Origin: Jacaranda mimosifolia
Lineage: Eukaryota > Streptophyta > Magnoliopsida > Lamiales > Bignoniaceae
Direction: 5' to 3'
DNA: 64,000 nucleotides
NCBI GenBank assembly: GCA_018894105.1
Contig: CM032127.1
Span: 4,001,001-4,065,000 of the forward strand
Shown here piece after piece: positions 11,561-21,770 of the stretch (position 1 is the stretch's first letter; each line of letters opens with the position of its first letter). Under the pieces are notes generated by a model that was given only the letters and a program-made list of their open reading frames with translations, searched no databases and was not told the DNA's origin. A program made the position numbers and the translations under genes.

Positions 11561-13350
11561 TGGAAACAAGCTATGCATTGAGATTTTTGGTAATTAAATC
11601 CGAAATCCCAGGCATAGATGTTAACACAATAGTGGAATTTCATGATGCTACATTTTTTGAGGACATGTTTCCAATGAAAATTGGAATACCTCATGATGTT
11701 TCTTTAGATTCAGCTCTTACATCTACTTCTATTCCTGATAATGTGGAAAAGATGTCTAATATGGGGGGTTTTCCAAGTAGTTCTATTTTAGCATCCACTG
11801 GAGCTAAAGAACCAGATGAACCTAGATGGAGTAAGAGAGGTAGGGTCGTTAAGGATTTTGGAAGTAATTTCATCACTTACAATATCGAGGATGATCCTGT
11901 GACCTTCAAGGATGCTATGGCCTCATCTGAAGCTAAGCATTGAAAGGTAGCTATAAAAAGTGAGATGGATTCCATTGTCTCTAATGGGACATGGGAATTA
12001 GTGGATCTGCCTCCGGGGTGTACTATGCTTAGATACAAATGGATCTTTAAAAGGAAACTTAAATATGATGGAACCATTGATAAGTTTAAGGCCAGATTAG
12101 TTGCCAAAGGCTTTAGACAAAAAGAAAGAATAGACTTCTTTGATACATATTCCCCAATTGCTTGATTGATTACAATCCCGGTGCTTATAGCATTGGCTTC
12201 CGTATATGGTTACCCAATTCACCAAATGGATGTGAAAATAGCCTTTCTGTATTGTGATCTCGAGGAAAAGATTTATATGGATCAGCCTGAGGGATTTGTA
12301 GCTCCTGGTGACGAGCAAAAGGTCTGTACGCTTGTTAAATCCCTTTATGGATTGAAACAAACGCCTAAGCATTGGCATGAAAAATTTGATAAAACTATTT
12401 TATCATTTGGTTTTAGCATAAATGATAATGATAAGTGCATTTACTGTAAGGTTAAAGGTGATGATTGTATTGCACTATGCTTATATGTGGATGATATTTT
12501 ATTAATTGGTTCTACCATTGAGATTATCAATGAGACAAAGTCATAATTAAAAAGTGAGTTTGAAATGAAAGATATGGGTGAAGCTAATTTGATTCTTGGA
12601 CTCAAGTTGATTCAGTCAACCGAGGGTATAGCTATTTCTCAATCTCATTATGTTGAGAAAATAATTGAGAAATTTGGCTATAAGGAATGTAGAATCGCTA
12701 AGACACCATATGATCCTTCTGCGGCTCTTTTCAAGAATGATAGTGGTATTCTTGTGTCTCAATTGAGGTATTCTCATATTATTGGGAGCTTGCAATGTCT
12801 TGCAAATAACTTGAGACCATATATCTCATTTGTATTTTCAAAGCTAGCAAGGTATACAAGTTGTCCCAATAGAACCTATTGGGAGGCTTTGGATAGGGTA
12901 CTTCAGTATCTTAAGGGCACAACATCATTTGTTCTGCATCATGGCAGATTCCTTGCAGTACTTGAGGGATATAGTGATGCTATCTGGATGGACGGTAGTA
13001 ATGAGTGTACAGGGTATGTATTTACCTTGGGTGGAGGCGTTGTCTTCTAGAAGTCTACTAAACAAACTTTGATAACTCGATCTACATTTGAGGCAGATTT
13101 ATGTGCTTTGGACACAACTGGAATAGAGGCTGAGTGGCTACATGGGCTGATGGTCCAATTACCCATGGTAAGTAAGATAATCAAACCATAATTGCAAAGA
13201 TCGAAAGTTCAAAGTATAATCAAAAGACCAAGAGACATATCCAAGTTGGACTAAAATCTATAAGGGAGCTTGTGTCTGACAAGATTGTGGTCATTGATTT
13301 TGTTGGATCTAAAGACAACATGGCCAATCCTTTGATGAAAGTACTTGAGT
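11561..13350 (+). pseudogene. pol: copia reverse transcriptase and RNase H, broken
   Basis: RT begins with the copia linker near 11905 (KDAMASSEAKH) and shows [31 protein letters not shown], then QMDVKIAFL, LVKSLYGLKQTPKHWHEKFD and the intact catalytic LYVDDILLIGS near 12480. RNase H follows with GYSDAIWMDGSNECTGY (about 12967-13015), a TAG at 13048, and TRSTFEADLCAL (catalytic E). Stops lie at 11941, 12163, 12544 and 13048 and there are frame changes. It ends in a region resembling the usual KDNMANPLMK tail near 13315. Open segments are long, suggesting moderate rather than ancient age. Confidence 0.9.
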
Positions 13351-13950
13351 TGTCCTTATTCCAAAAATCCAGACTAGGGATGGGATTGAAAACCCATTAG
13401 CGATGAACCTGCAGTGGCAACCCAACCTACTAAATGGAGATCCCACAAGGAAGGTTCAATGTGGTATAAACAAGTTGTTGAATGTGTCAAAGTGCACCTA
13501 AACTTGATTGATACCTCAGTATCTGAGTCTGTCCCCTGGTATACTTGGAAGGTGCTATTAACTGCAAGTAAAGTAAGAGTGCTAACTCTGAATGGGGTCA
13601 AGTCATACTAACTAGATGTAAGCAGTACATCCCTGGAGATGCCCAACGAAGTGAATGTAGTAGTTTGGCCGCGACTAGAGGAAAAGGGTTATTCCTTGAA
13701 AACTTTCATGATATAGGATCGGAACACATGGCCGTAACGTGTCAAACCTAAAGATCACTACATAGCCATGTAGCTTGTTGTTACCAATGGATGCCAACAC
13801 ATCCAAGGGCCAAATTCAAGGCTTAGATCCATTTGTCCTTGTGGTGGCATAAGTTGAATAACTTAGGTAGTGGTTCAAACCGGAAGGTACCATCACTGAA
13901 AGCAAGTTACGATAATCTTGATAGTCCAACACTATAGATTTATGGGGGAT
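13351..13950 (+). other. copia 3' untranslated region with polypurine tract
   Basis: About 600 bp between the RNase H tail and the 3' LTR has no credible gene. The purine run TATGGGGGAT at 13941-13950 directly abuts the LTR start and would prime plus-strand DNA synthesis. Confidence 0.7.
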
Positions 13951-14884
13951 TGTTGTAATTGACACCCATTTATTTGATATTTGGGGCTAATTACTTGTTC
14001 AAGAGGTGTTTTATTTCTTTAGATTAGTGCCAATTACTAGCTGAAATCCATAGATGTTTGAAGTGTAAAGAGGGGTTTAATAAGCATGGATTCTATAAGT
14101 GGGAGTTGTCTCTCATTGAAATCAAGATAAAGATGTGGGAACTTGTGGGAATTCAAAACAACTTTTGTTTAGTCCTTGTTCCACATAGGAAACAAAAGAA
14201 AATCATGGCATACTATACTAATATAAATTGCTAACCAAATTGTCCCACATCGGAAATATATGAAAGGAATGGTAAACTTCACTAGTATATATATATATAT
14301 ATATATATTACTAACCTTTCTTGTCTCACATGGAAAATAACTTCAAAGGTACTCATCTCTTGACACTTATAAATTAGTCTGCTGAGTGTAGACTAAAAAA
14401 ATAACAATAGATTCTCTTTTATCCTTCTTATATACTTCTATAATAGTGTTGTTTATCATTTTCCGACGACTGAGTGGTGATCGAGGTGAAGTTCTTTTGC
14501 AGTGCACCAAAGGGCTTTTGAGACTGTCTTATCTTGGAGGAAGTTTTGCTGCACCTTCTGCACTAGTAGGGGCGATAATTTCTTCAAGACAAATTAGATT
14601 CTAGTGATTCAATCTGAGTTCTGTTACAATACAGAACTTTGAGATAAGTTCTTGATTGAGATACTAATATTTGTATTTCTGTTCTTATATTCCAAATTGG
14701 TATGTTTGCTTTGGTTTATGCTTATGTTAAACTAAATTGCAACTGAATAATTTTGGAACATCTGTATTGCTGTTTGCCATTTTCTAAAATATTTATAATA
14801 TTGTTTTTACAAACACTGTCCCGTAATTATAAACTGTTTTGTAATTACTTTATAAACTGTTGTTTGTAATCTGTACTTCCAACA
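13951..14884 (+). repeat. 3' LTR of the plus-strand copia element
   Basis: It starts TGTTGTAATTG and ends ACTTCCAACA. Compared with the 5' LTR it has an expanded AT dinucleotide run near 14284-14309 and a ~15-bp extra segment near 14838-14855. Confidence 0.9.
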
Positions 14885-15051
14885 TAATCAACCTCTTCAG
14901 TCGCTCTTTGTTCCTCGCATAATCAACCTCTTAACTTGCATTTTTTTACCTTAATTTGTCTCTCAAAAGGGAGAAAAAATGGTGGCACCGTGGAGGAAGT
15001 GTGTAGGCCGCGGGACAGAGGGTTTCCACCACCAACCAAATTGGTGGTCGT

Positions 15052-16138
15052 CAGTGGCGGAGCCACGTTGTGTTAATGACCCCACTAAAATTTTTTTTCC
15101 TTATATATGTGTGTATATATATATATGTAATATTTTCAAAAATAAATAAATTTTACCTTCAATTGACCCCGGTGAAAAAAATAAAAATTCTTTAATGAAG
15201 GGGTCAATAATTCGGCTAGGAAAGAAGTGACTAATTGATTAATTGGTATACTTTCCAACATTACCTTTTTAAATTGTGTGTTACAATATAAATGTACAAA
15301 AGTTGAAATTATAAACACTAAAATTACAATATAAATGCACAAAAGTTGAAATTATATGCACTAAAAAAAATCAAATTACTTTATGTAACAACCTAGAATT
15401 TCCCCTAATTAAATTTTGATATTATAAATAGTTGAAACTCACCCCAATGATATTCCCCTAATTCAATTGTAATTTAATTAGGAACCCTTGAACCCCATAA
15501 ATTTCTTTTATTGAAATACCCCTAATTGATTTGTAATTCTTTAAACATTCGAATTTTATCCTATTGGTATTTGATTTTTAATCGTTAAACATTATTTTTA
15601 TTGGTAAGATTGCATGCTTACATTTATAGAAAAGGATGTATTTGATGATGTATCTAATAAAGCCATCATGCAACGCTTTCATGAATCTAAAGAGAGATTG
15701 AATCCAATTGTAAATATTTTTTTTTATATAATTTCATCTTTATTTATAGTTTCTACTTAAATTTATTTCTAAATTTTAATTGATATTATTATATTAATTA
15801 ATTAGTTAATGTGATCCTTTTTTTTTTTTAAGGAAAGAATCATTGTATATCATAAAAGCCATTACATACTTCCAAAAACAGTCACTGGAAGGATAGTACC
15901 AGAATGAAAACCAACTAGAGATAAATGTGCTAACGCATGAACTGACTCATTGCCTTAGCACATTGGAAAAATCATCCTCCTCACTTGCGAGGGTTGAGAT
16001 CAAGGTCAGACTGTCGCCCTCAAAAATAACGTGCTGCAATTCCAAATTAGATGTTTATTATATTAATTAATTAGTTAATGTGATCTACTTTAATAAAATT
16101 TTTGACCCTACTGAGAATATTTTCTGGCTCCGCCACTG
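15052..16138. mobile_element. Non-autonomous hAT element, 1087 bp
   Basis: Terminal inverted repeats are CAGTGGCGGAGCCA and TGGCTCCGCCACTG. The 8-bp TSD GTGGTCGT is perfect at 15044-15051 and 16139-16146, as for the hAT superfamily. There is no transposase; the interior is AT-rich and carries a nested LINE fragment. It sits in what would be the 5' UTR of the alpha-SNAP copy, 48 bp before its ATG. Confidence 0.92.
15817..16054 (-). mobile_element. 5'-truncated LINE (L1-type) 3' end
   Basis: The insert begins on plus with a poly-T run (a poly-A tail on minus) and is bounded by a perfect 31-bp direct repeat, 15786-15816 and 16055-16085, consistent with target-primed reverse transcription. On minus it encodes GNESVHALAHLSL, which resembles the C-terminal RNase H (RVT_3) tail of plant LINEs (consensus-like VAHALAKxxL). 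Only about 240 bp was copied. Confidence 0.8.
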
Positions 16139-16194
16139 GTGGTCGTAGAATTTGCTCTTAGTTGACCCATACTCTTCCTTCGATCGGAGCAACA

Positions 16195-17532
16195 ATGGGG
16201 GAACAGATTGCAAAAGGTGAAGAATTCGAGAGGAAAGCAGAGAAAAAAAATTAAGGGCTGGGTTTTATTTGGCTCAAAGCATGAGGATACCGCTGATCTC
16301 TACCAAAAAGCCGTCAATTCCTTTAAACTCGCCAAATCATGTGAGCATTTCGACTTAGATTATCAGTTTTTATTTTCTTTCTCATGCAATTATATGATAT
16401 TTTATATGCAAGTTAATCATGTGTCTTAACTGAAACTCAGCAGTGTTCATCCTTTTTTTTTTTTTTTTTGTTTAAACTGATGGTTATACCTTTTCGTTTA
16501 TCATACTCAAAGGTTAATTTAATTTAATCAGAGTTTTCAATGTCTAGATTTGCACAACCGATTGCGTAGCCTAATTATTATTTCACATCTGAAGAACTTG
16601 GAATCGAACTTTGAGGTGGTGGATAAATGACAAATGGGCTAACTGAGCCAAGTGCTTGCTGTTTTTAGCTTCCTTTGAGTTGACGTCATGCATATCTGCT
16701 GTAGTAAGCATACACTGCGATAATTTGTCTAGAACTTAGAATGTTATTGGAATTTCCAGTTATGATCAATTAATGTTCAGAGGCGAGGGATAATAATATA
16801 TGGTTCCGTTTCTCTTCAGGGAACAGAGCTGCAATAGTATAAAATTGGCCAACTGTAATTTAAAGGTTCGTGATTTTTTGTTCAACTTTTTTAATTATGT
16901 TCATGTGACTGAACTGTGGAAATGATGTGAATAACTTAAATCATTGCAGTCAGGCAGCAAGCATATATTCTGCCAATTGCTACAAGAAAACTTCTGCCAA
17001 ACATATGTATTGTGTTGATGTGATTTTGATTCTCGAATTATTGGCTTAACATAACAGACAATGGAAGAGAATTGTCATTCTTGTGCACAAGGAAGTTAGC
17101 CTGTGAAGTGTAGGGTTAATTTGGGTCTGTTCTTTTGCAAAGGCTAGATCATGTTTAGATCAAGCGGTAAATTTATTTATGGAAATAAACAGAGTCAACA
17201 TGGGTGCAAGGTAAAGTATATGCACAAAATATTTCTAATTGAGTATACATAGATTGATATTGTTGTAAGCAAATATTGCATAAAGTGGTGTAGAGTATTT
17301 TTGTGGAGACTTTTGGGTGGAGAGCTTCTAAATCTAGACGTTTAAAATGGTGGCTGACTTGGCTGTATTATTTAATAGGTTATTGGAGAGTTATATGAAC
17401 TGGAACAGAATTTTGACCAGGCAATAACTTACTTTGAGCGGGCTGCTGACCTTAATCAGACTGAGGAGGCTACCGCATCTGCAAGTCAGTGCAGGCAAAA
17501 GGTTGCGCAATTTTCTGCTCAGTTAGGAAAGT
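16195..17532 (+). pseudogene. ASNAP: alpha-SNAP gene fragment, frameshifted
   Basis: Alpha-SNAP is the cytosolic adaptor that brings NSF ATPase to SNARE complexes. Exon 1 (ATG at 16195) reads MGEQIAKGEEFERKAEKK, then a one-base change in an A run shifts frame to IKGWVLFGSKHEDTADLYQK and NSFKLAKS, before a GTGAGC donor at 16339. Exon 2 (16820-16865) keeps KLANCNLK after an AG acceptor. An exon near 16960-17005 keeps AASIYSANCYKKTSA. A further exon (17381-17532) reads [20 protein letters not shown], then [14 protein letters not shown], followed by GTGAGT. These are TPR-like helices of the N-terminal half; the C-terminal NSF-activating half is missing. Introns are retained, so it is a DNA-level copy rather than a retrocopy. 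It is not functional. Confidence 0.9.
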
Positions 17533-18380
17533 GAGTAACCCCCACTTGTTATTGCTCTCTTTTATTTTTGACTCGTTCCTTGAAGTGATTGATTTGACAA
17601 AGGGGAAAAACCGGCATGTTCTGAAGTTTTGAGCATTAGGAAATAAAATTAGAAAACATATTTGAGTAAGACAGTGATAAGGGAGCCGACGCAGGTTTCC
17701 CTTGTGTGCATACTTATTCTTACCGAACATCCTTTTTAAGCACTGATCATCGGACGGTGATCGAATAATAGCTGTTCTCGCAAGTTCATTGGAAATTTCT
17801 GGATTTATTTGACATGAAATGTTGTTTGGTTCTTTGCGAATCTTGAGATTTTAAAAGTTTTCATTTCATACCATGCACTTCAGCCCTCTAGACAAAGGTT
17901 CGTCCAGCCTATCCCTGTTGAGCTATTGAATTAGTTCACTAGGTGCAGTTTATTGAATGACTCTGACTAAATTTGGTCTCAAATTGCACCATCCTTGGGG
18001 CACATGTCCCAGTTTGCCGAACATGAACTTCTTGTAGATGCCTTTTTTGCTCTGCGCCCTACTAACTAATCAACTCCCCGATGTTTACCTCAATTGTCTA
18101 CAATTCATTTGGTTTATATCCATGTCAGGTTTTATGACAACTACATGATGTATGCTTTCCTGGTCAGTCTTTAATTATATAACTAAATGATATCTTTTGA
18201 AATTCTTTTACCATAATCAACATGACTTTGTATTGAATTCTGTTTACTTATTTTTCAGCTACGATGAATTAAAGCCTCTGACCAAAACTTACACAGATCT
18301 ATAAGAGAGCTCGGAAACTTGGAGGCGAGTATTTTACGCGAGGAGTTATCATAGCTTAAGGCATATTAAATAAAATTACG
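17533..18380 (+). other. Intron-like sequence and an unidentified exon-like scrap
   Basis: After the last alpha-SNAP exon, 17533-18255 has no coding signal. A polypyrimidine tract and TTTTTCAG precede an exon-like run from about 18260 reading YDELKPLTKTYTDL before a stop. It does not match the alpha-SNAP C-terminus that should follow, so it may come from another captured gene. Confidence 0.35.
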
Positions 18381-18529
18381 TTCTTTCATAAGGCGATTAT
18401 GGAGGCTTTAAAAATCAATTGCCTCTATATGTATTAGAGGCATTTTTTAAGCATTTGGAGGCCAAAAATATAGCCCACATATCTTAGTATTGTAGTAGTA
18501 ATATTGGAATTCTTATCCATTAATATAAA

Positions 18530-19560
18530 TAAATTTCAATATAATTATTTGAAGATTAATTTAAGTTATAATTATTTAAACGTCTGTATTTGATTGTGAA
18601 TATTGGATGTTCTAATTCATCAATCTATATTTTGATATATTTTTCTTTATGAAAAAATTACATAATTTCATTAAAACGGAAGCAAACAACATATATTAAA
18701 AAATCTTGAAGAACAACTTCTAAGGCAAAAATATGACAGAGAACATAACATGAAAATTGAACATTAAATTCTGGCAACCATGAAGAATAACCCTCAAGAG
18801 TTTCAAATGGAACGTAGAACAATCCCTCTCAAACTCTATTTATGCTTCCCAAACTATTGAAAACTAAGAATTACCAAGTTAAAGTGACAGAAGAATAATT
18901 TAAAAAATTACAATATGTGAAAAATCATAATATATTACGTGACATAAGATTTTATCTTATTATCCTAATAATTTTTACAAGTTTAATAGTGATAAGAATA
19001 GTGTTTAAATTGTTACCATTGTCATTGAATGATATCATTTATCAGTCAATTAACTATTCAACAAAATAATAATAATCTTTTTGGTTATCTTTTCTTAGGT
19101 TTTAGTCATTATGTTCTTTTTCATTTTCTTCAAAAGAACTCTTAAATTTTTCGTTATATTTATGGTAAATTGAAAAAATAGGATCCTAACTGTGGCCAAG
19201 TCGCAATATAGGACAAAAATTTGGATTGTATTAAAGTAAGACCAAAACTCATTAGAAATCGAAAAAAAAGGATAGTGGCCACTAGAAAGCACATTCAATG
19301 TAGTGATTGCTTACATGGCGCTTGTGCTGGTGTTCCACTCATGCACCACGGTGGCTGTTGTCTTTTTTTTTCTGATTTCTAATAAGTTTTAGTCCTACTT
19401 TAATGCCACCCCAAATTTTGGTCCTAAAATACGAAATGGCCATAACTATGGTTCTAACTTTACAATATTCCCATTATATTTAAGTAGCGGCTGCTTTTCA
19501 TTTCTTTCAAAAATGGAAGGGAAAAATAAAATGGAACGACGGGGTGAATTTATAATATTG
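18530..19560. repeat. Duplicated segment, copy A
   Basis: This segment is similar along its length to 26020-28115: shared runs include GAATATTGGATGTTCTAATTC, AATCTTGAAGAACAACTTCT and GAAGAATAACCCTC. It contains a MULE-type MITE. Copy A lacks the 1.15-kb Tourist-like insertion present in copy B and so records the empty site (single TAA near 18760). Confidence 0.85.
19163..19473. mobile_element. MULE-type MITE with ~110 bp inverted arms
   Basis: Long arms (about 19163-19285 and 19355-19473) are inverted copies around a ~70-bp loop: TAGGATCCTAACTGTGGCC on the left mirrors GGCCATAACTATGGTTCTAA on the right. It is flanked by the perfect 9-bp TSD TTATATTTA (19154-19162 and 19474-19482), diagnostic of Mutator. 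The arms are related to the left end of the MULE at 52735. A transcript would fold into a long hairpin. Confidence 0.85.
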
Positions 19561-19651
19561 TGAAAAAAAATTACAAAACTACCGTAAGTAGGAAAGTGTT
19601 ACAAATTTAAATATATTTTCTTTTTCTTTTTTTTTTTTGACTGAAGTTAAG

Positions 19652-19827
19652 AGCCACGCCTCTTAATTTCTATTTTCGCTTTTAAACATAGCACACCCAC
19701 GCCTCTTGCTCCAGATTTTTTTTTTTTCTTTAAATAGCCAAGCCATGCCTCTTGCTCCGGAAATTTTCTTTTTTTAAAAAAAAAAAAAAAAATAGACAGC
19801 AGGCGTGGTACAAGCCACGCCTGTTGT
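19652..19827. repeat. GCCACGCCTCTT repeats ending in a 13-bp-arm hairpin
   Basis: Three direct copies of a (G/C)CCA(C/T)GCCTCTT(GCTCC) motif occur near 19653, 19696 and 19742, separated by T-rich spacers. The block ends with arms 19796-19808 (ACAGCAGGCGTGG) and 19815-19827 (CCACGCCTGTTGT), a 6-nt loop and one mismatch. It lies about 1.2 kb upstream of the PMD pseudogene. Confidence 0.75.
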
Positions 19828-20616
19828 CGGGCCACTATATTCCAAAACTCATATTAGAGTTTAGGAAAGAAAGAGTTGTGGGACTGCCGGGTGTGTTGTG
19901 AGGAGAGAAATAAGTGGAAGAAAAAATAGAGAGGAAAAAGAAAGAGAAGGAGAGAAAAAAAATATATTAATTGAAAAAAAAAAAAAAAAAGAAGAAGAGA
20001 AAAGATGAAACAATGTTTCCAATGATTTAGAATAAGGTAAAGTTTAATTCATGTTGTTCAAGATTTTATAATTTAATTGCAGGTCTTATTTTGGAAGAGG
20101 AAAGTTTTAACTCACCAATATCATATTGGTTTTTAAATTTTTAGAAGTATTTTAATTTAATTTGGTTATATTAAGTTCGACACTATGACATGATCTAGTG
20201 ATTTGGAAGTTGATTTCAATCTTTTGTTTGAATAATTTGTAATTCATAGACATGACATTAACATTGGTTGATATTTATTATTTTTCTTTAATTATTAGTT
20301 CATACAAAAATAAAAAGAATATAAAAGAGCATTATGGAGTATCAATTTTACATTAGTATTTATTAATTAATTGAAATGCTAATAATTTTATATTAATTAT
20401 TAATAATATTTATATTAAGTTATAGATTTAAAATTAAATAATAAAATGAATCCGTATTAAATGAAGTTTTTTCAAAAAACATAAATTTTATATATTTAAA
20501 ATATATATTTGTTATAAATTATGTAATATCACATTTATAGATTAATTATATCATATTAATTATATTTTAATTATATTAATATATATATATATAAGGCACT
20601 AAAAAGCGCCTCAATT
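19828..20616. other. AT-rich leader-like region, no gene
   Basis: A short GA-rich stretch (19860-20010) that could be a 5' UTR is followed by very AT-rich sequence. No open frame is credible. It may be upstream or intronic sequence of the PMD relic. Confidence 0.4.
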
Positions 20617-20660
20617 AGGGTTGACGTCAACCCTCGTTACAGTTGACATCAGCCCTAATA
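20617..20660. repeat. Perfect 18-bp palindrome with ACGT core, plus inverted second copy
   Basis: Positions 20617-20634 read AGGGTTGACGTCAACCCT, identical to its reverse complement. A near-inverted partner, GTTGACATCAGCCCTAAT (20643-20660), follows, so the wider block 20614-20660 is also an inverted repeat. TGACGT(CA) is a bZIP-type core; binding is not shown. Confidence 0.8.
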
Positions 20661-20986
20661 TTTAAAAATATTATATTTTTGTAAAAAAAGTATATATATA
20701 TTTTAAAAATAAATAAAATTAAGTTAGATTAATAAAGATTAAATTATACTAATTTAATTTAGAATATCTTACTTTATATTTAAAATTTGAATAATTATTT
20801 TTTTTTTAAAAATAAAAATGAGCCCAAGAAATGCACTTTAAATTTTTTATAAATTTACTATTGAATAAAATTCAAGTGTTTGAATCATTTTTCCATTTTT
20901 TGTTTTTGTTTTTTAATAAAAATGTGCATAATCTTTTTTAATTTACATATAAATCTACAATTATTTTCTTTTCCTTTTGTTTGTAG

Positions 20987-21770
20987 GATGGGTACCGCAA
21001 ATGTGTATGGTCCATGTGATCCGGCAGTTCTACATATGCAATCTACTCATCGGTCAGAATACGCATTTGCTGGGGATGTTGACAGCACTCTGTTGTGAGG
21101 CGAAGAGATAATTCTTTTTGGAATGTCATAAGTGATGCAGTGCTAAATGTCAATGTTTTAAATTTGTTACATGAAATGAAATTTTATGGTGTATATAGTT
21201 GTGGGTACTTTGATATTAATCTACACTTGATCACTGCTTTAGTGTAGAGATGGCAACCTAAGACTTACACCTTCCATGTTCGTGTTGGAGATGTTACAGT
21301 TACACTTCAAGATGTGGCAATCGTATGGGACTTACCAGTATGAGATCGGCCTATTATTGTTCTAGACTTTAATTTGACAGTGGGGCAGTGGCGGGATTAT
21401 TATGATCATTAATTGTCTTGGTTTCATGCTTGAAGAATGAAAGTTTAGGGGATCTTGCCTCCATTTGACAGATATCGCCAGGCACATTCACAGCCACCGT
21501 ATTACAATGATAACTCTATTTAGAGATTGAACATATTGCACATGCATATGAATTGGTACTTTTAGGAGGTGTTATGTGCCTAGATTCTTCAGGTGATGCG
21601 GTACCATTAGTGTACTTGAAGCATTTTGAGAATATTCATGATATTCATAACATCAGTTGGGGAAGTGCTATTTTGTCATTCTTGTACCATGAGCTATGCA
21701 TTGCATGCCAACGGGGAAACCTAATATTGGTGGGGCAATGCAACTACTACAGGTCAAATAAACAGATTTA
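20987..21770 (+). pseudogene. Plant mobile domain (PMD, MAIN-like) relic
   Basis: After an intron-like TTTGTAG acceptor, the frame opens MGTANVYGPCDPAVLHMQST and HRSEYAFAGDVDSTLL, then shifts to RRDNSFWNVI and continues RWQPKTYTFHVRVGDVTVTL, QDVAIVWDLPV, and after stops GGVMCLDSSGDAVPLVYLKH and ISWGSAILSFLYHELC. This order (E/RW.P.THTFHLP.GE.TITLQDV, then LIGG.LF.D.S.N.V, then YSWGSA.LA.LYR.LC) is the PMD fold found in MAIN/MAIL proteins and in transposon-encoded PMD proteins. At least five stops and two frameshifts make it a pseudogene. PMD proteins are linked to transposon silencing and also occur in Mutator-like and gypsy elements; which kind this was cannot be told here. Confidence 0.85.

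Larger units (their letters stand above)
8459..14884 (+). mobile_element. Full-length Ty1/copia retrotransposon, decayed
   Basis: Two LTRs (8459-9360 and 13951-14884) both run TG...CA and are closely similar. The element is flanked by the 5-bp TSD TAATC (8454-8458 and 14885-14889). A purine tract, TTTATGGGGGAT, abuts the 3' LTR. I see no tRNA-iMet primer site just after the 5' LTR. Order of coding is gag, protease, integrase, reverse transcriptase, RNase H, which defines copia. Multiple stops and frameshifts interrupt the frame. Confidence 0.93.
6606..18497. mobile_element. CACTA-like element with captured gene fragments (Pack-CACTA candidate)
   Basis: The left end GCTACAACAAAAACAC and the right end, CTACTACAATACTAAG on the opposite strand, are decayed CACTACAA-type termini. 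Both subterminal zones share the same box: TTGCCTCTAAATG near 6682 and TTGCCTCTATATG near 18419, with TTAGAGGCA and GGAGGCC copies around them. Between lie promoter-like sequence, a small two-exon ORF, an alpha-SNAP pseudogene and three later insertions. Subtracting the copia and hAT insertions with their TSDs leaves roughly 4.4 kb, a plausible size for a gene-carrying CACTA. The exact 3-bp TSD is not clear, so the boundaries are inferred. Confidence 0.5.

Noticed and set aside
16195..18310. Functional alpha-SNAP gene
   Set aside because: Frameshifts in two exons, missing exons and no C-terminal half; it also lies between transposon ends.
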